A stretch of DNA of 64,000 nt from Microbacterium sp. UFMG61 (GCF_015354505.1 NZ_JACAFP010000009.1:98986-162985); one strand, 5' to 3'. Numbered from the stretch's first letter, positions 37,258 through 53,208 are shown. Made by a program: numbers and translations. Notes: a model not told the origin generated them from the letters alone.

Positions 37258-38055
37258 TCACCTGCCCGCGCGAGCCGCAGAGGACGCGAACGCTGCGATC
37301 CGGGCCTGCGCCTCAGGCGTCTCCAACGACGCGCCGATCGAGCGGGCCTCCTCACTGAGCTGCTCGACGAACGTCCTCTCGGGCTGCGAACGCACGAGAC
37401 GCTTCGCGTGGCCGTAGGCGTCCGCCGCTCCCGCCAGCCAGAAACGGGCGATCTCCTCGGCCCGTGCCCGCACGGCATCGGCCTCGACGGCCGCGTCCGC
37501 TCCGGGGACCGCTTCGGCCACCAGCCCCCACTCGACGGCTTCCTCGGCGGTGAGCAGTCGGTCCTGCAGCACGAGCTGCAGCGCACGACGCTGCCCCACA
37601 GCCCGCGCGAGCTGTGCAGAGACAGACAGATCAGGGGTCAGGCCGATGTTCGCGTAGAGACTGCCCAGGCGCGAACGCGACCCGACGACGGCGTAGTCGC
37701 TGCTGAGCAGGATTCCGAGACCGCCGCCCGCGGTCGTCCCGTGCGCCGCGGCGACCACCGGCACCGCGGACTCGGTGAGAGAGCGGATGCCGGAGTTGAT
37801 GACCTCGGCGAGCGCCGTGATCTCGGCTCCGGAGCCCATGGTGGTGGACATGTCGATCACGTCGCCGCCCGCACAGAACGCGGGACCGACCGCATCGATC
37901 AGGATCGCCTTGACGTCGGACCGTGACGTCGCCTCGTGGGTGACGTCTCTCCATGCATGTGCGAGTTCGGCGTTGAAGGCGTTGAGACGCGCGGGACGAT
38001 TGAGCGTGAGTCGCGCCATCCCCTCCTCGACATGGAACAGGATGACATCACTCAC
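37258..38055 (-). CDS. Enoyl-CoA hydratase/isomerase (crotonase) family
   Basis: 265 residues. Oxyanion-hole segments FCAGGD and GTTAGGGLG, and an N-terminal LTLNRPARLNAFN, are classic. One of the two catalytic Glu positions is not obvious (LYANIGLTPDLS in that region), so isomerase or another acyl-CoA activity is possible. Start GTG 38055. Not linked to other beta-oxidation genes here. Confidence 0.87.
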   Translation of the reverse strand: MSDVILFHVEEGMARLTLNRPARLNAFNAELAHAWRDVTHEATSRSDVKAILIDAVGPAFCAGGDVIDMSTTMGSGAEITALAEVINSGIRSLTESAVPVVAAAHGTTAGGGLGILLSSDYAVVGSRSRLGSLYANIGLTPDLSVSAQLARAVGQRRALQLVLQDRLLTAEEAVEWGLVAEAVPGADAAVEADAVRARAEEIARFWLAGAADAYGHAKRLVRSQPERTFVEQLSEEARSIGASLETPEAQARIAAFASSAARAGR

Positions 38056-38091
38056 GGCTTCTCCTTCGAGCGCAGGGCGTAGTCCTCCAGG

Positions 38092-38592
38092 CTAGTCGTG
38101 ATCCTCCGACGCCCACACCCGTCCGACGAACGCCTCCATGCGCCGGCGGGTGCCGTCGAGGCGGAAGTCGACCTGACCGGGCGAGCGGATCTCGTTGGGA
38201 GCCAGTGGATGCGCGAGCCGCACGTTCTCGTGGCAGGACAGGTCGGCGCACATGTAGGTGCCGACCGAGTCGCCACGAGCCCCGGCTTCACCGACCCTGC
38301 GGGCGCCGAACAGTGCCACCTGATTGCCCGGCTGCATCGTGTGGCAGATGTTGCACATGCCCGACCGGCCGCGGCCCGGGTCGCTCGCCCTGAGCACGAC
38401 CCCCGAGATGCGACCCTCGTGCTGGATCAGCACGTATCCACGCCGGCCCGCACCCGGGTCACGCCAGGCGAAGAAATCGAGGTAGTCCCAGTCGGTCAGG
38501 ACGAAATCGTGCGGCATCTCCATGATGCGCAATTCGTCGGCATCCGCGTTGATGAAGGACGCGCGGACCTCCGCTTCGGTGAGAGCTCGCAT
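38092..38592 (-). CDS. FBP-domain protein (EF-G-binding, treble-clef zinc finger)
   Basis: 166 residues. Cys pairs CNIC and CADLSC form the zinc site seen in the C-terminal domain of the FusB/FBP group, which bind EF-G and can rescue ribosomes stalled by fusidic acid; start MRALTEAEVRASFIN fits short actinobacterial members. Whether this one gives resistance is unknown. ATG 38592, 36 bp from the crotonase gene on the same strand. Confidence 0.82.
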   Translation of the reverse strand: MRALTEAEVRASFINADADELRIMEMPHDFVLTDWDYLDFFAWRDPGAGRRGYVLIQHEGRISGVVLRASDPGRGRSGMCNICHTMQPGNQVALFGARRVGEAGARGDSVGTYMCADLSCHENVRLAHPLAPNEIRSPGQVDFRLDGTRRRMEAFVGRVWASEDHD

Positions 38593-38601
38593 CTCTCCAG
38601 T

Positions 38602-39309
38602 CTATGAAGCGGCCCGCTGCATGGCTTCATCCGCCTCGGAGACGATGTTGCGCATCGCGGCCGCAGCCGCCTCCGCGTCGCCGCTGGCGACCGCGAACGC
38701 GACGTCCCGATGCCACTGCACGGCGCTCTGGTTCGCGACGTGCGGCATGAGGGCGTGCACGGTGCGACCGCGCAGCACCGCCTCGACCGTGCCACCGAGC
38801 GCGGCGAGCATGCCGTTGCCTGACGCGTCGAGCAGGAGTCGATGGAATCTGACATCGGCGGTCAGATAGCGGTCCCGATCAGCCTCGTGATCTTCCTGCC
38901 CCATCTCCACGACGAGCGAGACGAGTTCGACCTTCTGCTCCGACGACGCGGCACCCGCTGCGAGGTGCGCGGCGAGCGGCTCGATGACCGATCGCAACTG
39001 GCTGAGCTCGCGCAGCTGCTCGTCACGCCCCGGCCCCGCCAGACGCCACGCGATCACCTCGGGCGCATAGACGTTCCAGTCCGCGCGCGGCCGCACCTCG
39101 ACACCGGACTTGCGTCGCACCCACACGAGCCCGAAGGACTCCAACACCCGCACAGCCTCACGTGCGGCCGAGCGGGAGACGCCGCGCTGCTGCGCGAGCT
39201 CGACCGTCAGCATCCGCGAGCCGGGCCGGTGGTGGCCGTCCACGATCGCGCGGCCGAGCTCGTCGACGAGAGACTCGTGCACGCTGCCTGCGACGGTGGG
39301 GGCGGTCAT
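38602..39309 (-). CDS. GntR-family (FadR/FCD) regulator of the gluconate genes
   Basis: 235 residues. N-terminal winged helix with LTVELAQQRGVSRSAAREAV and RRKSGVEVRP, then an FCD domain (D-x4-R at LRSVIEPLAAHL, and H residues in DVRFHRLLLDAS and VQWHRD for metal/ligand binding). Divergent from gntP and gntK, with two operators between. Likely released by gluconate or 6-phosphogluconate. Confidence 0.88.
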   Translation of the reverse strand: MTAPTVAGSVHESLVDELGRAIVDGHHRPGSRMLTVELAQQRGVSRSAAREAVRVLESFGLVWVRRKSGVEVRPRADWNVYAPEVIAWRLAGPGRDEQLRELSQLRSVIEPLAAHLAAGAASSEQKVELVSLVVEMGQEDHEADRDRYLTADVRFHRLLLDASGNGMLAALGGTVEAVLRGRTVHALMPHVANQSAVQWHRDVAFAVASGDAEAAAAAMRNIVSEADEAMQRAAS

Positions 39310-39367
39310 ATCTCGAGTATGCCCGCATCAGCACGATGTGGCGGTGCATCACAACGCTCCGCCGCCT

Positions 39368-39382
39368 TTATGTTGCACATGT
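39368..39382. promoter_or_regulatory. Candidate GntR operator 1
   Basis: TTATGT-TGC-ACATGT, an imperfect inverted repeat with a 3-bp centre, 59 bp from the regulator start codon. Same architecture as operator 2. Confidence 0.55.
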
Positions 39383-39399
39383 ATGGCGTGCCGTGCTTA

Positions 39400-39414
39400 T
39401 TATGTACGACATAA
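39400..39414. promoter_or_regulatory. Candidate GntR operator 2
   Basis: TTATGT-ACG-ACATAA, a perfect inverted repeat with a 3-bp centre, 31 bp upstream of the gntP start. Size and shape fit FadR-type sites. The two sites are 32 bp apart, about three helical turns, so dimers could lie on the same face. Confidence 0.7.
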
Positions 39415-39445
39415 GGCAGAAACACCGCCTGGATCAAGGAAGCTC

Positions 39446-40855
39446 ATGGCACTCTTCACCCCCGCCGCGTCCGCTCTCGTGACGGCAGTCGGCGACACCC
39501 CCGTCGTCGATCGCCCGGCCGGTCAGCTGATCGCCGCCGCCGTCATCGGCATCGCGGTGATCATCGTCCTCATCACCTGGGTCAAGCTGCACCCGTTCCT
39601 GTCGCTCACGATCGGCGCACTCGCGACCGGCGCGATCGCCGGCATGGACATCGCGGCGTCGGTCACCAGCTTCTCCGCCGGGTTCGGATCGACCATGGGA
39701 GGCGTCGGCATCCTGATCGCGCTCGGTGCGATCTACGGCAAGCTCCTCGCCGACTCCGGCGGCGCTGACCGCATCGTCGACACCCTCGTGAGCCGGGCGA
39801 GCGCCCGCTCGCTGCCCTGGGTCATGGGTCTCATCGGCGCGGTGATCGGACTCCCGATGTTCTTCGAGGTCGGCCTCGTGCTCCTCGTGCCCGTGATCAT
39901 CCTCGTGGCGCGCCGCTCGGGCCAGCCACTGATGCGCATCGCGATTCCCACGCTCGCAGGCCTCTCGGCGATGCACGGACTCGTCCCGCCGCATCCCGGC
40001 CCGCTCGCCGCCATCAGCGCCCTCGGCGCGAACCTCGGCCTCACCCTCGCCTTCGGCGTGCTCGTCGCGATTCCCGCAGTCATCATCTCGGGGCCGCTGT
40101 TCGCCCGCTTCGCCGCCCGCTGGGTGGACGTGCCCGTTCCCGAGCTGTTCGTGACCGAGGAGGATGAGGGAGAAGAGCAGAAGCGCCGCCCGTCGTTCAT
40201 CGCGACCCTGATCAGCATCCTGCTGCCCGTCTTCCTGATGCTCGCCAAGGCGATCGCCGACATCTCGGCTGCCGGGTCGGACGCTCCGTGGAAGCTCGCG
40301 CTGGATTTCCTCGGCACCCCTGTCATCGCGCTGCTCATCGCCGTGCTCGCCGGGTTCTTCATCCTCGGCCGTGGCGCCGGGTTCGACCGCACCAAGATCA
40401 ACGACATCGTGGGCTCGTCCCTCGGCCCGATCGCCGGAATCCTCCTGATCGTCGGCGCCGGCGGAGGTTTCAAGCAGGTGCTCGTCGACACGGGCATCGG
40501 CGACGTGATCGCCGAGTTCGTCGCTGGTTCGTCGGTGTCGGTACTGATCCTCGCGTGGCTCGTGGCCGTCGTCATCCGCGTCGCCACCGGATCCGCGACC
40601 GTCGCCACCATCACCGCGGCCGGCATCCTCCAGCCCCTCACCGAGACGCTCGACTCCCCCATGGTCGCGCTGCTCGTGCTCGCGATCGGCTCGGGCTCGG
40701 TGTTCCTCTCGCACGTCAACGACGCCGGGTTCTGGCTCATCAAGGAGTACTTCGGCCTGAGCATCCCCCAGACCCTGAAGTCCTGGACCGTGCTCGAATG
40801 TCTGATCTCGGTGACCGGCCTCGCCGGCGTCCTCGTCCTGAGCATCTTCGTGTGA
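39446..40855 (+). CDS. gntP: Gluconate:proton symporter, GntP family
   Basis: 469-residue permease with 12-14 membrane segments. Family marks: ITWVKLHPFLSLTIGALATG, GFGSTMGGVGILIALGAIYG, GLPMFFEVGLVLLVPVI, GLSAMHGLVPPHPGPLAAI and the late NDAGFWLIKEYFGLS. ATG 39446 follows AAGGAAGCTC; the frame upstream is non-coding. Makes an uptake-and-phosphorylation unit with gntK, 4 bp downstream. Confidence 0.93.
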   Translation: MALFTPAASALVTAVGDTPVVDRPAGQLIAAAVIGIAVIIVLITWVKLHPFLSLTIGALATGAIAGMDIAASVTSFSAGFGSTMGGVGILIALGAIYGKLLADSGGADRIVDTLVSRASARSLPWVMGLIGAVIGLPMFFEVGLVLLVPVIILVARRSGQPLMRIAIPTLAGLSAMHGLVPPHPGPLAAISALGANLGLTLAFGVLVAIPAVIISGPLFARFAARWVDVPVPELFVTEEDEGEEQKRRPSFIATLISILLPVFLMLAKAIADISAAGSDAPWKLALDFLGTPVIALLIAVLAGFFILGRGAGFDRTKINDIVGSSLGPIAGILLIVGAGGGFKQVLVDTGIGDVIAEFVAGSSVSVLILAWLVAVVIRVATGSATVATITAAGILQPLTETLDSPMVALLVLAIGSGSVFLSHVNDAGFWLIKEYFGLSIPQTLKSWTVLECLISVTGLAGVLVLSIFV

Positions 40856-40859
40856 GGCC

Positions 40860-41381
40860 GTGATGATGACCACCACCGCACCCGTACTCGTCTTCATGGG
40901 CGTCGCCAGCACCGGCAAGTCCACCGTCGCGGCGATGCTCGCCGGCCGGCTGGGCTGGAGCTTCGAAGAGGGCGACGACCTGCATCCCGAGGCGAACGTC
41001 GCCAAGATGGCGGCAGGGCACGCACTGAACGACGACGACCGCTGGCCCTGGCTCGACCGCATCGCGGAGTGGATCGACGAGCGCATCGCCGCCGGCGAGC
41101 CCGGGATCGTGACCTGCTCGGCGCTCAAGCGCAGCTACCGCGACGTGCTCCGGCGCGAGAGCGTCACCTTCGTGCACTTCACGGGCGAGCGCGAGCTGAT
41201 CCTCGAGCGGATGCTCCGCCGCCAGGGGCACTTCATGCCGACGACGCTTCTCGACTCGCAGTTCGCGACGCTCGAGCCGCTGGAGCACGACGAGCGGGCG
41301 ATCGAGATCGACATCGCACTCTCACCCCAGGAGCAGGCGGCCGAGATCGCTTCACGCCTGCGGCTTCATCCCGACTACTGA
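40860..41381 (+). CDS. gntK: Gluconokinase
   Basis: 173 residues, thermoresistant-type GntK. P-loop GVASTGKST at residues 14-22; EEGDDLHPEANVAKM is the gluconate-binding signature; TCSALKRSYRDVLR and GHFMPTTLLDSQFATLE follow. Makes 6-phosphogluconate for the pentose phosphate pathway. The start may be GTG 40860, ATG 40863 or ATG 40866; GAGG lies just upstream. Confidence 0.95.
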   Translation: MMMTTTAPVLVFMGVASTGKSTVAAMLAGRLGWSFEEGDDLHPEANVAKMAAGHALNDDDRWPWLDRIAEWIDERIAAGEPGIVTCSALKRSYRDVLRRESVTFVHFTGERELILERMLRRQGHFMPTTLLDSQFATLEPLEHDERAIEIDIALSPQEQAAEIASRLRLHPDY

Positions 41382-41412
41382 GACGACTGGGCGACTCGCG
41401 ACACCCGTAGTC

Positions 41413-41844
41413 ATGAGACGTTCATCGGGATACTCGATCGGCACCGCAGCGCTGATGGTGATCTCGCTGTGCGCGGCACTCGTCGGATGCTCCGCACCGG
41501 CCTCCGCCCCTTCCTCGTCGCCACGAGCCTGCGACGGGATCGCGCCGATGCTGACGAGCGACGACGTCCTCCCCCACGCCGGCCAGGCCGTCTCCGTTGC
41601 GCTCACCCCTGCCGGATGCGCCGTCGACGACGAGTGGGCCGGAGAGCTGATCGTCCGCACCGATGACGGCGACGCGAGAACCGGCTCCCGCCTCGAGGTC
41701 GGCGAGAGCACGGTGTCGGTGGACCTCCCACCCCACGTCACCGGAGCGGCGATGCTGATGCTCATGCCCGACGACGACTGCGAGCCGGTCGCTGCGACCG
41801 CCGACTGCCACTTCCCGTACGTGGAGGTACGGATACATCCGTGA
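41413..41844 (+). CDS. Small lipoprotein
   Basis: 143 residues. Signal peptide with lipobox LVGC (Cys26), then a Ser/Pro linker and a small beta-type domain with four Cys in the mature part (RACDG, AGCAVD, DDDCEP, ATADCHF), likely two disulfides. ATG 41413. It lies 31 bp after gntK but has no clear functional link. Unrecognised family. Confidence 0.7.
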   Translation: MRRSSGYSIGTAALMVISLCAALVGCSAPASAPSSSPRACDGIAPMLTSDDVLPHAGQAVSVALTPAGCAVDDEWAGELIVRTDDGDARTGSRLEVGESTVSVDLPPHVTGAAMLMLMPDDDCEPVAATADCHFPYVEVRIHP

Positions 41845-41857
41845 CCCGGAGCGCGGA

Positions 41858-42274
41858 TCACTCCCGGAGCGCGCGCCGAACCCGGAGCACTCCGAGCCCG
41901 ATCAGCAGAACGGCCGTCAGGATCGCGGCCACGATCGCACTGTTCGCGGCGAAGAGCCACAGGTTGTACGAGGTGTCGATCGGATCGTGCCACGCACGCT
42001 GATACTCGAATTCGATCGTCGCCGGGTAAGCGATCGGTTCGTACCTCGAGAGGTCCTGCGTGACCCATCCGAACGGCCATCCGAAGGTCGCCTGACCGAG
42101 TTCGTCGCGCGAGGCGACCCTGACGCTGCCGGCGATGAGGAAGAAGACAGCACCCACGGCGCCGAGAGGCAGCAGGCACACGTAAGAGACCAGGACGCTG
42201 CGCAGCCCCTTGCGCACTGCTGTCCGTTCCTCGTCGTCCACCCGGCCCCGCTCCCGCATCACCACCCGCTCCAT
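41858..42274 (-). CDS. Two-helix membrane protein
   Basis: 138 residues with two membrane segments (VSYVCLLPLGAVGAVFFLIA and SAIVAAILTAVLLIGLGVL) and an external loop of about 55 residues rich in Trp and Tyr (WPFGWVTQDLSRYEP). Convergent with the lipoprotein gene; their stops are 13 bp apart. ATG 42274 or ATG 42259. No family recognised. Confidence 0.6.
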   Translation of the reverse strand: MERVVMRERGRVDDEERTAVRKGLRSVLVSYVCLLPLGAVGAVFFLIAGSVRVASRDELGQATFGWPFGWVTQDLSRYEPIAYPATIEFEYQRAWHDPIDTSYNLWLFAANSAIVAAILTAVLLIGLGVLRVRRALRE

Positions 42275-42299
42275 ACTGCCCGCTCGACGCGGAAACGGC

Positions 42300-42332
42300 G
42301 AAGTCCCCGGACGCTTTGCGTCTGGGGACTTC
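42300..42332 (-). terminator. Terminator after the FHA gene
   Basis: 15-bp stem GAAGTCCCCGGACGC / GCGTCTGGGGACTTC with one wobble pair and a TTT loop, 48 bp beyond the FHA stop. It separates the FHA operon from the two-helix membrane protein. Confidence 0.75.
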
Positions 42333-42380
42333 TCGACGGCGGGATCTCAGATGACCCCGCGTCTCCTGTTGCGGGATCCG

Positions 42381-43244
42381 TCAGCCGAGCTCGCCGGAAC
42401 CGTACGGTCGGATGGGCTGCTGCTTCTGGAACTCGTACTCTCCGCCCTGACGCCCGCCGAACGGGCGTCCGTGATCCGCGAACTCCTCGCGGTAGTACGC
42501 AAGGCGCCAGGGGCCGATCTCGATCCGCGAGCCCGTCCGCAGGATCCTCGCGTTCTCGGAGCTGTGCGGAAGGTTCGGGCGACCGCCGCCGGTCGGCGCG
42601 AAGGAGTACAGCACGTACTCGTCGTCGTCGTTGTGTCTGATCTCGGCGTGACGCGCCTCCACTCCCTCCAGACGCAGATCGGCGTCAGGGCTCGAGCCGA
42701 TCACCGTCCTGCCGGGGAGCAGATCGAACTCGCGCGGCCTGCTGCGGTCCCAATCGCCGGAACCGACGGCGAAGATCAACCGAGGGCGACCGGACCCGGG
42801 GATGTAGTGCGTCGTCGTCACACGGCGACGCACTCTCCTCGCGATGGTCGGGACGAGCGGGAACGGGGTGGGCGGAGGTGCGGGAAGGCGGAAGCCACGC
42901 CCCTGTCTGCCGTGCTGCATCTCGGACAGGAGCGTGGCGAGATGCCCGAGCCTGATGTGGGGAGAGCCGGCGATGACGCGCCCGACGGGTCCGGACTTCA
43001 CGTCTCCCAACTCCACGAGGGTGCCTTTCGGCCCCTCGACGCGCACACGGATGCCGCGTCGCGCGAGTCCGTCGGCGAGCGGAATGAGATTCGCGAGGTC
43101 GTTCCGGCCCATACCCGCAAGGCCGGCGCTGTTCTCCAGTGTGACGACGACCTCGCTACCGCCGGCTTTCACGGCGAAACGCGTCGGGGGGCCGCCGTCC
43201 GGTGCGACCTGCTCGACCTGCAGATCGATGTCGAGGCGGATCAT
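42381..43244 (-). CDS. FHA-domain protein
   Basis: 287 residues. The FHA phosphopeptide-binding domain is in the C-terminal third: GRTVIGSSPDADLRL, then RHAEIRH, where the Arg/Ser and His of the fold bind phosphothreonine. The first 110 residues are an uncharacterised alpha/beta domain (MIRLDIDLQVEQVAPDGG). A basic Pro-rich linker (RRVRRRVTTTHY) joins them. Preceded by a small gene on the same strand with a 15-bp gap. No kinase lies nearby, so the phosphorylated partner is unknown. Confidence 0.8.
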   Translation of the reverse strand: MIRLDIDLQVEQVAPDGGPPTRFAVKAGGSEVVVTLENSAGLAGMGRNDLANLIPLADGLARRGIRVRVEGPKGTLVELGDVKSGPVGRVIAGSPHIRLGHLATLLSEMQHGRQGRGFRLPAPPPTPFPLVPTIARRVRRRVTTTHYIPGSGRPRLIFAVGSGDWDRSRPREFDLLPGRTVIGSSPDADLRLEGVEARHAEIRHNDDDEYVLYSFAPTGGGRPNLPHSSENARILRTGSRIEIGPWRLAYYREEFADHGRPFGGRQGGEYEFQKQQPIRPYGSGELG

Positions 43245-43259
43245 CGGAGTCGGCCTCGC

Positions 43260-43526
43260 CTAGACCGCGTGCGCGTCGCCCGACGCGCTGTCGCTGGTCG
43301 TCACGCGCAGTGTGCCGTTGAACTTCCAGGTCGCACGCGGAGCATCGGGGCCGATGTCGCGCGGGACTTCGACGGTCATGTCGTCGAAGGTGTAGTTCAC
43401 CGCCGCCCCACGTCCGGTGAGATACGCCCACATCTCCCGCCCGAGGTCCGTCCAGTCGGTGATCGATGCGCCGTCGGGTCCGGAGGGCGAGGAGAAGAGC
43501 TCGGCGGGTTCGTTCGAGTCGCTCAT
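43260..43526 (-). CDS. Small conserved protein paired with the FHA gene
   Basis: 88 residues, MSDSNEPAELFSSPSGPDG, then a compact region EMWAYLTGRGAAVNYTFDDM and the beta-strand-like TWKFNGTLRVTTS. ATG 43526 has a good AAGGAG ribosome site. No membrane segment. Its 15-bp gap to the FHA gene implies one transcript. Unknown function. Confidence 0.7.
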   Translation of the reverse strand: MSDSNEPAELFSSPSGPDGASITDWTDLGREMWAYLTGRGAAVNYTFDDMTVEVPRDIGPDAPRATWKFNGTLRVTTSDSASGDAHAV

Positions 43527-43647
43527 GGTGTGCTCCTTTGCTGAAACCATGTCCTGTGCGTGTAAGTATGCGCTCGAATGGACTCAGTGTCCATGGGTAT
43601 CTGCACTCGGTCCAAGAAACACAGAGGTGGTGAGCGCAGGACGCAGA

Positions 43648-43672
43648 AACGCCCCCGGATATCGGGGGCGTT
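43648..43672 (-). terminator. Terminator after tRNA-Tyr
   Basis: Perfect 10-bp stem AACGCCCCCG / CGGGGGCGTT with a 5-nt loop, followed on the minus strand by TTTC. It is 15 bp past the tRNA 3' end. Confidence 0.85.
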
Positions 43673-43687
43673 CTCTGTCGTAGCCGG

Positions 43688-43769
43688 TGGCGAGTGAGGG
43701 ATTCGAACCCCCGAAGTCTAAGACGGCTGATTTACAGTCAGATCCCTTTGGCCGCTTGGGTAACTCGCC
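43688..43769 (-). tRNA. tRNA-Tyr (GTA)
   Basis: 82-nt class II tRNA with a long variable arm. Acceptor GGCGAGT pairs with ACTCGCC; anticodon stem CTGA, loop CTGTAAA, TCAG (anticodon GTA); T arm GGGGGTTCGAATCCCTC. Single tRNA gene. Confidence 0.96.
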
Positions 43770-43855
43770 AGAGCGCACCCGTCCGACTTCGACAGCCAAC
43801 CGGGGGCACGAGTATCAATCATACCTGTCGGAGGCAGGCACGAGAAATCGAGACG

Positions 43856-44788
43856 TCAGCTGCCGTACACGCCACGATCGGCATCCGCCAACGACTCCGG
43901 CGTCCGCAGCAGACCGCCCTCCGCGCGACAGGTCGAGGCGGCCACATCCATCGCTCGCTCGAGCAGAGAACGCCATCCTTCGAGGTCTCGCGGAGGGTCG
44001 AGAACGAGACCGGCGGCGACGGCCGCGAGTGTGGCATCTCCCGCACCGACCGTGTCGACGATGCGCCCGGGAAGCGTCGCGATCGGCGCCGAGACCAGGC
44101 CCGCATCCGACTCCAGGACCGCCCCCGCCGCACCAGCCGTCGCGAGCACAGCCTCACCGCCCGCATCGCGGAGACGCACACGCAGAGCATCGAGGTCGCC
44201 GTCGTAGAGCAGGGCGGCGTCGTCGGCCCCCACCTTCACGATCGCCGAGTGCGGCGCGAGCATCTCGAAGCCGCGGACGAACTCCTCGCGATCGCTGAGC
44301 ATGCCGGACCGCGGGTTGGGGTCGACGGCAAGGCGCGTTCCGTGCGTCGCCTCGATCAGCGCGGAGACCTCGCTGGGCACGTCGAACGGGAAGCAGCTGA
44401 CGACCACGAGACCGGCATCGGCGATCGCCCGGACTGCGTCGCCGGAGAAACGGATGCTGCGCCGCTGCGCCGCCTCATTGAACTCGTACGTCGGTTCGCC
44501 GTCGGCTCCACGCTGCACGATCGCGCGAGATGACCCGTGCGGCGCCGGCGTGCCGATGAGCGTGACACCCTGATCGCCGAGGTACTCACGGATATGATCG
44601 CCGGCCTCATCGTCGCCGACCATCGCGATCAGCGTCGTGGCCACACCGAGACGCCGTAGCCCGACGGCCACGTTCAGCGCCGCTCCCCCGACCAGCTCGC
44701 GCACCCCTGCGCTGTCGCGGATCTCATCGATCAGGGCATCTCCGATGACGACGACGGACGGGGCTTCGTGCACGCTTTCACCACTCAC
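43856..44788 (-). CDS. PfkB-family carbohydrate kinase (ribokinase-like)
   Basis: 310 residues from GTG 44788. The N-terminal GGAALNVAVGLRRLG and C-terminal DTVGAGDAT (residues 245-253, D251 the catalytic base) are the two PfkB signatures. The sequence is closest in pattern to fructokinase or 2-dehydro-3-deoxygluconokinase; the sugar cannot be named. A longer frame upstream overlaps the next promoter region. No transport genes adjoin it. Confidence 0.88.
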   Translation of the reverse strand: MSGESVHEAPSVVVIGDALIDEIRDSAGVRELVGGAALNVAVGLRRLGVATTLIAMVGDDEAGDHIREYLGDQGVTLIGTPAPHGSSRAIVQRGADGEPTYEFNEAAQRRSIRFSGDAVRAIADAGLVVVSCFPFDVPSEVSALIEATHGTRLAVDPNPRSGMLSDREEFVRGFEMLAPHSAIVKVGADDAALLYDGDLDALRVRLRDAGGEAVLATAGAAGAVLESDAGLVSAPIATLPGRIVDTVGAGDATLAAVAAGLVLDPPRDLEGWRSLLERAMDVAASTCRAEGGLLRTPESLADADRGVYGS

Positions 44789-44872
44789 CCTGCCGACACT
44801 ACTCGCGGTCGGTGCGCACGGCATCCGGCCCGCCTCTGTCGCCCCGTCGCCGCGGAGCGCTACGGTGAGCGC

Positions 44873-45460
44873 ATGAACGCTCGTCTCGTCTCGGGAGCCG
44901 CGGCTCTCGCCCTGATCACCCTGCTCGCAGGCTGCGGCGGTTCTACCGGTGACGGCGACGCGAGCTCGACACCCGCCGCGTCGTCGAGTGCCACCCCGGA
45001 GCAGACCGACGAGCCGACGGCATCTCCGACCGCCACCTCGACCCCGGTGGCGCTGCCCACCGACTGTCGTGCGATCCTGTCGGAGGACGTGCTGTCGCAA
45101 CTGGGAGAGACTCCGCTGAACGATGCGGCGTTCGGCCCGTCAGGGGTGGGAGACGACGGCACCCTCACCTGCATCTGGCGTGACCCGCGGGCGGACACCA
45201 CCGGGCTCGTGACCACGATCTCGGCGATGAATCGCGGCCCGGCACTCGACATGCTGAACGCCCTGGTGACGGATGAGGGCTTCACCTGCTTCACGCCCGA
45301 CAAGGGCACCCGCTGCGAGAAGACCTGGCCGGATCCGCAGTACCCCGTCACCGACGGACGCACCCTGTTCTGGCGCGACGACATCCTGATCGACACCGTC
45401 TACTCCAACCTCGCGCCGACAGGCTACACCTCGAGCATCATCTCGAACCTGTTCGACTGA
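44873..45460 (+). CDS. Lipoprotein with a DUF3558-like domain
   Basis: 195 residues. Lipobox LLAGC (Cys21), a Ser/Thr/Pro linker of 40 residues, then a domain with Cys pairs (PTDCRAILS, LTCIWRD, GFTCFTPDKGTRCEK) like actinobacterial DUF3558-type lipoproteins. ATG 44873 sits close to a TACGGT box, so the message may be leaderless. Probably anchored outside the membrane; function unknown. Confidence 0.75.
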   Translation: MNARLVSGAAALALITLLAGCGGSTGDGDASSTPAASSSATPEQTDEPTASPTATSTPVALPTDCRAILSEDVLSQLGETPLNDAAFGPSGVGDDGTLTCIWRDPRADTTGLVTTISAMNRGPALDMLNALVTDEGFTCFTPDKGTRCEKTWPDPQYPVTDGRTLFWRDDILIDTVYSNLAPTGYTSSIISNLFD

Positions 45461-45492
45461 GCTGCTGCTCCCCCGCTCGCGCGGCGCACGAA

Positions 45493-45523
45493 GAAGGCAC
45501 CGGGCGAATCGCCCGGTGCCTTC
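45493..45523. terminator. Bidirectional terminator between the lipoprotein and rpoC
   Basis: Perfect 13-bp stem GAAGGCACCGGGC / GCCCGGTGCCTTC, loop GAATC. It serves both converging genes and ends the rpoBC transcript 17 bp past the rpoC stop. Confidence 0.9.
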
Positions 45524-45539
45524 TCACTCACTCAGTACG

Positions 45540-49415
<3,876 letters not shown>

Positions 49416-49455
49416 AAATTCTCCTGTGTAGGAATTCTTCTGAAGAAATCGGGGG

Positions 49456-49499
49456 CTTCGACAGGCTCAGCACCCCAGGGGTTCCTGAGCCTGTCGAAG
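49456..49499. repeat. Inverted repeat of the CTGAGCCTGTCGAAG element between rpoB and rpoC
   Basis: Perfect 15-bp arms CTTCGACAGGCTCAG (49456-49470) and CTGAGCCTGTCGAAG (49485-49499), with a 14-nt loop. In the rpoBC mRNA this folds into a strong hairpin 2-45 bp after the rpoB stop. One arm also occurs at 54068-54082 and, with a change, at 6287-6306. Confidence 0.85.
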
Positions 49500-49501
49500 G
49501 G

Positions 49502-53002
<3,501 letters not shown>

Positions 53003-53128
53003 GGGAATAACCTCCGTGAGCCCCGCAGGGCTTCTCGATTCCTTTGTCGTCAGGTGGAGTGTGCGCCCGAATGCTCAACGAGATGCCGACCACCATATGA
53101 GGGCACGGAGAAGCGAGCGCAACTACCA

Positions 53129-53157
53129 ACTATAGACGCGATATTGCGACATGGCAA
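53129..53157 (-). promoter_or_regulatory. rpoB: rpoB promoter
   Basis: TTGCCA (-35, 53157-53152), exactly 17 bp, TATAGT (-10, 53134-53129) on the minus strand. It would give a leader of about 120 nt before the TTG start. The match to the housekeeping consensus is strong. Confidence 0.8.
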
Positions 53158-53170
53158 GTTCAATCCTTGA

Positions 53171-53208
53171 CCTTCTTCGAACGCTGCGGTATTGGCGCCC
53201 GAAGAAGG
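53171..53208 (-). terminator. Terminator of the dipeptide ABC operon
   Basis: Perfect 9-bp stem CCTTCTTCG / CGAAGAAGG with a 20-nt loop, extended outward by ATCCT / AGGAT with a mismatch. It lies 15 bp beyond the last gene of the ABC operon and just upstream of the rpoB promoter. Confidence 0.6.
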
